NCBI GenBank assembly: GCA_963814985.1
Contig: CAWFFV010000100.1
Location: forward strand, 1 to 8,838
Reading direction: 5' to 3'
DNA: 8,838 nucleotides
Source of the DNA: CAWFFV01 sp963814985
GTDB taxonomy: Bacteria; Chloroflexota; Ktedonobacteria; Ktedonobacterales; Ktedonobacteraceae
The notes under the pieces are model-generated. The model ran no database searches and had not been told where the DNA came from. It worked only from the letters and a program-made list of their open reading frames with translations. Below are positions 1-6,799 of the stretch, piece by piece. The position numbers and the translations under genes were made by a program. Position 1 is the stretch's first letter. The number at the start of each line of letters is the position of its first letter.

Positions 1-642
1 AATACCCAACTCAATAGCTAAAGGAGTGGATCTCATTTTTCTGGCAGGGGAAGATGCAGATGCCATTCGCTTAGCACACGCAGTAGGAGAAACATCCAGA
101 GCAAATCCCGCAAGTATGTTTCTGGCAAACCTCAAAATCATGGGTGGCGATGCTCTAGGCTCAAGCATACTATTAGGCAAAGGGACCAGTTCAGATGCCG
201 CTATCTCTGCAAGCTTTCCGCAAGATATGCAACGGCTCATCTTCGCCACTTTTGCTCACCCGGACGAGTGGACATTTTTAAAAGTTCCTCAGAATCAGCA
301 GCCGGCTCTCTTCGCTGATTGGTCCGCCACATATGAAAATACTCCCCCTGGGGCATTCTCTGCCCCTCCTCTAGAAAATGATACCATCCTGACCTATGAT
401 GCAGTGCAGGTTGTCAGGAAAGCGGCATCGTTAGTGTCCGGCCCCTTGACTGGCCAATCGGTACGTAATGCACTGGCTCTCTGGGGTATGGAAAAGTTCC
501 CGCATTTCAGGGGGCAAGCGGAAGTATCTCTTTTGACAGTCAAGGAAACCCCAGGGACAAAGCTCTCGTTGTGTTAACCGTTGAAAATGTCAATGGGCAG
601 AATATGATTGTCTTGAACCAGATTGCTGGCAAGTTCTTCTAA
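1..642 (+). pseudogene. Copy A: 3' end of a pseudokinase/substrate-binding-protein fusion, frameshifted and cut by the window edge
   Basis: This is the C-terminal half of a type I periplasmic-binding-protein domain (Peripla_BP_6/LivJ-like), parallel to roughly residues 682-894 of intact copy C. The reading frame is already open at base 2 (IPNSIAKGVDLIFLAG, against IPYAITRQADLIFLAG in C), so the ATG at 26 is internal and the gene starts upstream of the window. Family landmarks present include FPQDMQRLIFATFAHPDEWTF and ILTYDAVQVV. One base is missing near 472-481 relative to copy C (GCTCTCTGG against GCTTCTCTGG). The frame therefore drifts and stops at 575-577. Restoring that base recovers SFDSQGNPRDKALVVL and the conserved ending NQIAGKFF with its TAA at 640-642. 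It is called a pseudogene, but a sequencing indel would look the same. The kinase-like and membrane parts are outside the window. Confidence 0.8.
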
Positions 643-678
643 CACAGCAGCAACTACTCAGACCCCTTTTTCCTGATT
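581..678 (+). repeat. 98-bp direct repeat, unit 1 (end of copy A plus 3' flank)
   Basis: This tract matches 3397-3494 with a single mismatch (GGCAAG here, GGTAAG there). It spans the last codons of copy A, its stop codon and 36 bases of non-coding flank, ending in the T-run of GACCCCTTTTTCCTGATT. The coding sequence just upstream is much more diverged between A and B. I see no strong stem before the T-run, so I do not call it a terminator. Confidence 0.9.
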
Positions 679-682
679 TTAT

Positions 683-704
683 CAGCGCCGATGGCGCTTC
701 GCTG
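683..704. repeat. Short hairpin in the A-B intergenic region
   Basis: AGCGCC (684-689) and GGCGCT (693-698) form a perfect 6-bp stem around GAT. An overlapping outer pairing is CAGCG (683-687) with CGCTG (700-704). It lies about 40 bases past the stop of copy A. The next bases (ACTGTTTTGTTG) are only partly T-rich, so intrinsic termination is possible but weak. The same position between copies B and C is where the 253-bp fold-back element sits. Confidence 0.5.
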
Positions 705-730
705 ACTGTTTTGTTGCCGGTGGCGAGGAG

Positions 731-769
731 ACCAGAGTAGTTACTATCACCCATATTTCCTACTCTGGT
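731..769. repeat. 10-bp perfect inverted repeat upstream of copy B
   Basis: ACCAGAGTAG (731-740) is the exact reverse complement of CTACTCTGGT (760-769), with 19 bases between. It overlaps the presumed -35 region of copy B, so it could be an operator or an RNA stem. The matching region before copy C does not keep the pairing, so it is not conserved within the family. Confidence 0.4.
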
Positions 770-819
770 AGCTTTTGGGATACAAATCATCCATGATAGC
801 AAGCGACACATTTGCCCAC
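769..819 (+). promoter_or_regulatory. Decayed promoter and leader of copy B
   Basis: TAGCTT (769-774), a 17-bp spacer and CATGAT (792-797) lie in the same arrangement as TAGCTT and TATAAT before intact copy C. The shared leader word ATTTGCCCAC follows at 810-819. The -10 hexamer here has drifted from the TATAAT seen in C, consistent with reduced expression of a dead copy. The rest of the 643-886 gap holds the hairpin and inverted repeat listed separately, and no gene. Confidence 0.4.
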
Positions 820-886
820 TATTTTCATGTTCAAAGGCTAACCGACTCTGGCATGGATGGACCCCAAACAAAAACAGAGAGGATAG

Positions 887-3458
887 ATGATATACCCTAT
901 GGAATATCCATTATTTACATTGTCGTCAGGTGATGTCTTACATGGAACGCGATATCGCCTGCTCAAGCAAATGAATATCTTATCGCGTCAACAGGGACAG
1001 AAAGCTGCCTGGCTTGCATCTGATGCTCAATCTGCTGCCAGAAGAGTCATTCTCGTCCGATAGCATTTCCCCAGAGTACTCCTGCCGACCAGCAAAAAAT
1101 GCTACAAACGATCTCTCAGGACTTAACGGAACTCGGACAGCATCCCGGTTTCCTCCCCATCATTGATGTGTTCCAGGAACGAGATGAATACTACATAGTC
1201 CAGTTATACCCCGAAGGGGAGAGTCTGGCATCCTTGCTCCAGCGGCAAGGCGGCGCACTCCCAGAACGTGATGTTGCTGAATATGGCCTCCAGCTCTGTG
1301 CAATGTTATCTCTGCTTGCACTGCATCATCCTCCCCTGGTTCATGGTTCTATTTCCCCTGAGACTATTCTTATTAGCCCTCATAAACGCCAGCTCTGGCT
1401 CCTCTATTTTCCCTTCTTCCCACTGCAAGTATCTACCAGGGAGAAAACGTCAGCGGGTTACCTGGCTCCTGAGCAAATCAGAGGAGAATGCTCTCCCTCA
1501 TCAGATCTCTACTCACTCGCGGCAACATTACATCATGCAGTCACAGGCTATGGCCCACAGGAACGCCTGGCTTTTTTCTATCCCCCTGCTCGCCGTTTGA
1601 ATCCGGCTGTAACTCCTCAGATGGAGGCAATCCTGGCCCATGCATTACGCTTATCAGCATCACAACGCTTTACCGGATCTTCCCAGATGCAGCAAGAACT
1701 CTCCAACTTGATTGCATCCTCCCCATCGATCTCTACTATCTCCTCTTCTGTTCCAATTCCTTTAGCAATCGGGAAAGTGCAAATACGCCAGCGCAGTCAT
1801 CGGGCAAGTCTCCGTAATTTTGGGATCGTGGGTGGACTGGCTACTGCTATTATTCTTTTCCTGCTCGCATTCACTTTGTACCCGTTGCTCATGGGCAATT
1901 TCTCCGCTACAGCTACCACGACAGCACAACAAGCCCTTTACCAAAAAGCTCTCGACAAAGAACTGAATGTAGAGTTACAAACCTATCGGACAAAGGGTGG
2001 TATCGGTTTGAGCGACGGTCGCCTCGCCTTTGATATTTATGCGGGCCGCACAAAAGCTGACATCGACTCCAAGCAACGAGCTACCTCGGCGCTGCAACAG
2101 GGCAATAGTAAGAGCGCTATGAACTTGCTAACGCAAACTATTACTGCTGATCCGGCAGATGGCGAAGCACAAATCTATAACGAGGATCTCCATATCTCTC
2201 TGAGCGGCGCTCCCTTTATTAGCATTGTTCTTGGGCTATCTATCGATAATGACCCATCCGACCTTCTCACTGCTCGTGTCCAACTGGAAGGTGCATTTCT
2301 GGCACAACATGAAATCAACACGAAAGGCCTCTTACCTCATGGTCTGCGGCTACGTCTCCTCATTGACAGTTCAGGGGATGATGATGGAAATGTGGCAACA
2401 GTAGCACAACTCGTTGCCAATCGAGTACTGAAAGCCGGAAATCTCGATCATATCGTAGCTGTCGTCGGATGGCCAACGAGTGAGGAAACAACCAATGCAC
2501 GTGATATTCTTGCCGGAATACATTTACCTATGGTATCGCAAACAGCCTCAAGCGTGAAATTAAGTGGGAGCAGCCCCTACTTCTTCCGGGTCAACCCACC
2601 CGATGATCTGCAAGGAAAAACATTAGGAAGCTTCGCCGTGCAGCAGTTGCATGCAAAAACCGCCCTGATCTTGCAAGATCCCACAGACCCCTACAGTGTC
2701 TCTATGGCAAATGCTTTTAGTACTTACCTGAAGGCAAACCATATCACTGTCATTGATAATCCTGTCAATTTTACGGGACTGACAACAACAGTTACACAGT
2801 ATGAGCAGACAGTGATCCCTTATGCGATAGCCAGGGCAAGCAGACCTCATTTTTATGGCAGGGGCCGACGTCGATGGTATTCGCTTAGCACATGCCCTTG
2901 GGGAAATAGCCAGGGAAAATCCCCTCAACATGCAGCTAGCGAACCTCAAAATCATAGGTGGTGATGGTTTTGACTCAAACTTACTGCAAGGGCAAGGGGG
3001 CGGCCCGGACGCTACTCTTGCAGCGAACTTTCCGCAGGATATGCAGCGGCTCACCTTTACTGCTTTTGCTCACCCGGACGAATGGACATTCTTAAACGTT
3101 CCTCAGAATCAGCGACCCACGTTCTTCGCTAATTGGTCCAACACCTACCAAAAGGCTCCTCCTCTAGCAGAGAATGCTCCTCCTCCTGGAACTGACGCTA
3201 TTCTGACCTATGATGCCGTACAGGTCATCGTCAAAGCCGCCACATTAGTCTCTACTCCTCTGACAGGTCAGGCACTGCGTAATGCGCTGGCCTCTTTGGG
3301 ACATGGCAAGGTTCCCGCATTCCAGGGGGTCAGCGGGCGCATCACCTTTGATAATCAAGGGAATCCTGACTGATAAAGCTGTCGTTGTATTAGGTATTGA
3401 AAATGTCAATGGGCAGAATATGATTGTCTTGAACCAGATTGCTGGTAAGTTCTTCTAA
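887..3458 (+). pseudogene. Copy B: pseudokinase-TM-substrate-binding-protein fusion, three frameshifts
   Basis: This is a near full-length relative of copy C. The likely start is ATG 887, four bases after GAGAGG (877-882); ATG 899 is in the same frame. It opens directly at the LSSGDVLHGTRYRLLKQ segment, so the N-terminal zinc ribbon of C is absent. Three breaks are visible by comparison with C. About one base is lost before the in-frame TAG at 1061-1063. One extra G lies in the GGG at 2834-2836. One extra base lies near 3368-3373, creating TGA at 3371-3373. Repairing all three gives about 856 residues ending in NQIAGKFF (stop 3456-3458). The kinase-like part reads HGS in place of HRD (1342-1350) and YFP in place of DFG (1405-1413), but keeps APE. 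One TM helix (FGIVGGLATAIILFLLAFTL) and the binding domain follow. The longest unbroken stretch is 1099-2964. Indel sequencing errors are the alternative. Confidence 0.85.
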
Positions 3459-3494
3459 CACAGCAGCAACTACTCAGACCCCTTTTTCCTGATT
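3397..3494 (+). repeat. 98-bp direct repeat, unit 2 (end of copy B plus 3' flank)
   Basis: This is the partner of 581-678, with 97 of 98 bases identical, again spanning the stop codon and the flank up to CCTGATT. Copy C has related coding sequence at its end but diverges completely after its stop, so it lacks this flank. Homology between units 1 and 2 breaks down shortly afterwards, where the fold-back element begins. Confidence 0.9.
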
Positions 3495-3501
3495 CATCAG
3501 C

Positions 3502-3754
3502 GCAATGAGTCATCCCGAACTTTTCCGGGACATGAAATGCCCTTTTTACCTATTTGGCAAGCGGGAGTGCAGAGGGCGGCAGCCTTCTGCCGGGGTTCTG
3601 GGTGCCCCCGAAAAACATCTTTTCCTTCTTTTGCTCGCCGCTTGCGGCGGAGAGAGAGGAAAAAGAAGCTATTGGGGACACCCCAAGCCCCGGCAGGGAA
3701 ACCCTGCACCCCCGGTTTTGGGAACTTTTTCAAAAGTTCGGGATGACTCATTGC
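3502..3754. mobile_element. 253-bp fold-back (MITE-like) element with perfect 23-bp terminal inverted repeats
   Basis: The ends 3502-3524 and 3732-3754 are perfect 23-bp inverted repeats; the outer end begins GCAATGAGTCATCCCGAAC. The interior is also largely self-complementary. A central stem CGCCGC-TT-GCGGCG (3636-3649) is flanked by pyrimidine-rich and purine-rich arms. GC-rich shoulders each carry a small hairpin: CGGCAG-CCTT-CTGCCG at 3577-3592 and GCAGGG-AAA-CCCTGC at 3694-3708. It encodes no transposase, and short open frames on both strands follow from the palindrome. The A-B intergenic region shares both flanks (TCATCAGCG on the left, GGTGGCGAGGAGACC on the right) but lacks the element, so it acts as a partial empty-site reference. 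I could not identify a clean target-site duplication. A non-mobile extragenic palindrome is the alternative. Confidence 0.75.
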
Positions 3755-3887
3755 AACAAAACGAGAGCGAGCCACCTGCGGTGGCGAGGAGACCTGTTAG
3801 CATTCTTTTTTCCTCCAAACTCTATTTTCATCTATATAAAATAACTCTGTACACTCTGAGATATATCACCCATATCTCCCACTTCTC
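3755..3887. other. Intergenic stretch between the fold-back element and the copy C promoter
   Basis: There is no gene here. A small perfect hairpin GCCACC-TGC-GGTGGC (3771-3785) lies next to the element. The bases that follow (GGTGGCGAGGAGACC, 3780-3794) recur at 719-733 in the A-B gap. An AT-rich run comes next, then the word TATCACCCATAT (3864-3875), which is also found at 745-756 before copy B. Confidence 0.5.
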
Positions 3888-3939
3888 TAGCTTTTGGGGC
3901 TCAGATTATCTATAATAGGTTGCAGCATAATTTGCCCAC
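3888..3939 (+). promoter_or_regulatory. Predicted promoter and conserved leader of copy C
   Basis: A perfect TATAAT (3911-3916) sits 17 bp after TAGCTT (3888-3893). The -35 match to TTGACA is poor, but the TAGCTTTTGGG block and the 17-bp spacing are kept before copy B. Transcription would begin near 3922-3924, leaving a leader of about 40 bases. It contains the shared word ATTTGCCCAC (3930-3939) and a strong ribosome binding site GGGAGG (3951-3956). Conservation between B and C is the main evidence. Confidence 0.5.
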
Positions 3940-3962
3940 AAATTTTAACAGGGAGGATATCC

Positions 3963-6647
3963 ATGGATTGTCCGCACTGTCTATTTAGCGGAAAGCTTCC
4001 ACAAGGAGTCTGTCCGCAATGTGGATACCAGACATCTCATAAGAATATGCCTCCTACTTCTCTTAATATGTCTTTCCCTAACCAACACACAGTGACTTTA
4101 GGAACACTTATACATGCATTATCGTCAGGTGATGTACTACGTGGAAGACGATATCGCCTGCTTAAGCAACTTAACACCTCATCACAAGAACAGAGAGCCG
4201 ACTGGCTTGCATCTGATACTCAATCTGCCGGCAGAAGAGTCCTTCTCCGCCAGATCGCATTTCCTCCGAGCACCCCTTCCGAGCAGAAAAAATTTCTACA
4301 AACGATCACGCAAGGCTTAATGGAACTCGCGCAGCATCCTGGCTTTCTGCCTGTCATTGACGTGTTTCAAGAACAAGGAGAATACTATATTGTCCAGTTA
4401 TATCCTGAAGGGGAGAGTCTGGCATCACTGCTCCAGCAACAAGGCGGCACGCTACCAGAACGCGAAGTCGCAGAATATGGACTCCAGGTATGCACAATGT
4501 TATCTCTGCTTGCGCAGTCTCACCCTCCCTTAATCAATGGCTTCATCACTCCTGAGACAATTATCATCAGTCCTGACAAGCGTCAGGTCTCGCTACTCCA
4601 TTTCCCCTTACTTCCACCACAAGCATCTCCAATGGGGAAAATATCTACGGACTACTTAGCCCCTGAACATATACGAGGAGAATTCTCTCCTTCGTCGGAT
4701 CTCTTCTCACTTGCGGCAACGTTACACCACGCTATTACGGGCTATGATCCACATCAACATCAGGCTTTTTTTTATCCCCCCGCTCGCCGTTTGAATCCGG
4801 TTGTGACTGCCCAGATGGAAGCCACCCTGACCCGTGCATTACGTTTATCAACATCACAACGCTTTACAAATCCTGCTGAGATGCTGCAAGAACTTTCCAA
4901 CTTGATTGCATCCTACCCTCTACCCTCTACCACCTCCATTTCTGACCCAATTCCTTTCGCGATGAGGAAGGAGCAAATACGCCAACGCCGCCATAGGGAA
5001 AGTTCCCCCAAATTTGGCATCGCGGTTGGACTATCTACTGCCATGCTTCTTCTCTTTGGCATACTCGCTTTGTATCCGTTGTTAATCAGAAATTTCTCCA
5101 CTACAGCTACTACGGCAGCACAACAAGTCCGTTATCAAAAGGCTTTCACGCAAGAACTGAATTTAGAGTTACAAACCTATCGAACAAAGGGTGGTCCGGG
5201 CTTGAGTGATGGTCGCCTCGTCTTTGACATTTACCCTGGCCGCACAAAAACTGATATTGGCTCCAAGCAGCGAGCCGCCACTGCACTACAACAGGGTAAT
5301 GCCAGTAGTGCCATTGACCTGCTGACACAGGCTACCACTGCTGACCCGGCAGATGGCGAAGCACAAATCTATAACGAGGACCTCCATATCTCTCAGAGTG
5401 GCGCTCCCTACATTTCCATTGTCCTTGGGCTCTCTATCGATAACAACCCATCAGACCTTGTCCGTGCTCGTGCTGATCTGGAAAGCGCATTCCTGGCACA
5501 ATATGAAATTAATATGAAAGGCCTCTTGCCTCATGGTCTGCGGCTACATCTCCTCATTGATAATTCTGGGGAGGATGATAGAAATGTGACAACGGTTGCA
5601 CAATTCATTGCCAATCGCGTCAAGGCGGGAAATCCCGATCACATCGTAGCAGTGGTTGGATGGCCTACGAGTAATGCTTCAATCAACGCTCGTGATATTC
5701 TCGCTGGAATATCTTTGCCCATGATATCGCAAACAGCTTCGAGCACGGAATTGAGCGGGAGTAGCCCCTATTTCTTCCGCGTCAATCCACCTGATGATCT
5801 GCAAGGGGAAATATTAGGAAGTGTAGCGGTACAGCAGTTGCACGCAAAGACTGTCCTGGTTTTGCAAGATCCCACAGACCCCTACAGTCTTTCTCTGGCA
5901 AGTTCTTTTAGCAATTATCTGAAAGCAAACCATACGACAGTCATATATAATCCTGTCAATTTCACAGAACAGACCACAACGGTTGCACAATATGAGCAGA
6001 CAACGATCCCCTATGCGATAACCAGGCAAGCCGACCTCATTTTTCTGGCAGGGTCCGATATCGATGGCATTCGTTTAGCACATGCCATCGGGGAATTTGC
6101 CAGGGCTAATCCCACCAATACGTCTCTGACGAACCTCAAAATCCTGAGTGGCAATACTCTCGACTCAAATTTGCTATTAGGACAGGGAGATGGTCCTGAT
6201 GCAGTTATTGCAACAAATTTCCCACAAGATATGCAACGGCTCATCTTTACCGCTTTTGCTCATCCGGATGAGTGGACATTTTTAAGAGTTCCTCAAAATC
6301 AGCAGCCTCCTCTCTTCACCGATTGGTCCAATACATATCAAAGTGCTCCTCCTCCGGCAGAAAATGCTCCTCTTCCGGGAAGTGATGCTATCCTGACCTA
6401 CGATGCCATACAGGTCATCATCAAAGCAACAACATTCGTGCCTGATTCCCTGACTGGCCAATCGGTACGTGATGCGCTGGCTTCTCTGGGACATGGAAAT
6501 GTTCCCGCATTTCAGGGAGCAAGCGGAAGCATCTCTTTTGACAATCAAGGGAACCCCAGAGATAAAGCTCTCGCTGTGTTAGATATTGAAAATAGCAATG
6601 GGCAGAATATGATTGTCTTGCATCAGGTTGCTGGCAAGTTCTTCTGA
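3963..6647 (+). CDS. Copy C: intact zinc ribbon-pseudokinase-TM-type I substrate-binding-protein receptor (894 aa)
   Basis: The start is ATG 3963, six bases after GGGAGG; the open frame reaches back to 3894 but that part has no such site. Residues 3-20 carry CPHC...CPQC, a zinc ribbon. Residues about 57-315 follow the Ser/Thr kinase fold: EYYIVQLYPEGESLASLL resembles the hinge, and YLAPEHIRGE with SDLFSLAATLHHAITG matches the APE segment and helix F. However, HRDxKPEN is replaced by NGFITPET (192-199), DFG by HFP (213-215), and there is no Gly-rich loop, so catalysis is unlikely. A basic stretch (335-350) and one TM helix (about 351-374) place the kinase inside and the rest outside. Residues about 433-473 look like a TPR helical pair. 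Residues about 482-894 are a Peripla_BP_6/LivJ-like domain (QTASSTELSGSSPYFFRVNP). Inferred role: ligand-sensing receptor. Ligand and partners are unknown, and no permease is nearby. Confidence 0.85.
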   Translation: MDCPHCLFSGKLPQGVCPQCGYQTSHKNMPPTSLNMSFPNQHTVTLGTLIHALSSGDVLRGRRYRLLKQLNTSSQEQRADWLASDTQSAGRRVLLRQIAFPPSTPSEQKKFLQTITQGLMELAQHPGFLPVIDVFQEQGEYYIVQLYPEGESLASLLQQQGGTLPEREVAEYGLQVCTMLSLLAQSHPPLINGFITPETIIISPDKRQVSLLHFPLLPPQASPMGKISTDYLAPEHIRGEFSPSSDLFSLAATLHHAITGYDPHQHQAFFYPPARRLNPVVTAQMEATLTRALRLSTSQRFTNPAEMLQELSNLIASYPLPSTTSISDPIPFAMRKEQIRQRRHRESSPKFGIAVGLSTAMLLLFGILALYPLLIRNFSTTATTAAQQVRYQKAFTQELNLELQTYRTKGGPGLSDGRLVFDIYPGRTKTDIGSKQRAATALQQGNASSAIDLLTQATTADPADGEAQIYNEDLHISQSGAPYISIVLGLSIDNNPSDLVRARADLESAFLAQYEINMKGLLPHGLRLHLLIDNSGEDDRNVTTVAQFIANRVKAGNPDHIVAVVGWPTSNASINARDILAGISLPMISQTASSTELSGSSPYFFRVNPPDDLQGEILGSVAVQQLHAKTVLVLQDPTDPYSLSLASSFSNYLKANHTTVIYNPVNFTEQTTTVAQYEQTTIPYAITRQADLIFLAGSDIDGIRLAHAIGEFARANPTNTSLTNLKILSGNTLDSNLLLGQGDGPDAVIATNFPQDMQRLIFTAFAHPDEWTFLRVPQNQQPPLFTDWSNTYQSAPPPAENAPLPGSDAILTYDAIQVIIKATTFVPDSLTGQSVRDALASLGHGNVPAFQGASGSISFDNQGNPRDKALAVLDIENSNGQNMIVLHQVAGKFF

Positions 6648-6701
6648 AAGACCCTGCCTCGAAGACTTCTGAAACATTGACAAAAGCACATCAAACATGT
6701 T

Positions 6702-6729
6702 ACTTTTGACATTGGCATCTGCCAAAAGT
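6702..6729. promoter_or_regulatory. Nested palindrome between copy C and the 189-aa gene
   Basis: ACTTTTGACA (6702-6711) pairs with TGCCAAAAGT (6720-6729) at 9 of 10 positions. An inner perfect repeat TTGGCA-TC-TGCCAA spans 6712-6725. A TTGACA hexamer lies just upstream (6677-6682), but its -10 partner is weak (TTACTT after 17 bp). No T-run follows the stem. An operator for the downstream gene is plausible, but it could also be a weak stem at the end of the copy C transcript. Confidence 0.35.
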
Positions 6730-6799
6730 TGGGTTACTTTCATCAATGCCTCGAACAGATGGAAGCTAACAGTTTCTATTTTAGAAAAGGAGCAGGCTC

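Noticed and set aside
661..680. T-run after copy A (and its twin after copy B) as an intrinsic terminator
   Set aside because: No convincing stem precedes the T-run, and the nearby hairpin lies after it.
590..871. 93-codon open frame on the minus strand in the A-B gap
   Set aside because: It crosses the 98-bp repeat, the hairpin and the conserved promoter words of copy B, and the translation shows no domain-like pattern.
2820..2860. Programmed ribosomal frameshift in copy B at the GGG run
   Set aside because: There is no recognisable slippery heptamer or supporting structure, and two other frame breaks in the same copy would still prevent a full product.
2623..3054. 143-codon minus-strand open frame opposite copy B, with shorter counterparts opposite copy C (5814-6244)
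   Set aside because: These are antisense shadows of the binding-protein domain. They recur because the paralogues share sequence, not because they code.
3497..3915. Overlapping open frames on both strands, including a Pro/Gly/Arg-rich one
   Set aside because: They lie inside the fold-back element, and open frames on both strands follow from its palindromic GC-rich sequence. None has a ribosome binding site.
3894..3962. Upstream ATG extending copy C by 23 residues
   Set aside because: It would begin upstream of the predicted -10 element and has no ribosome binding site; ATG 3963 follows GGGAGG at good spacing.
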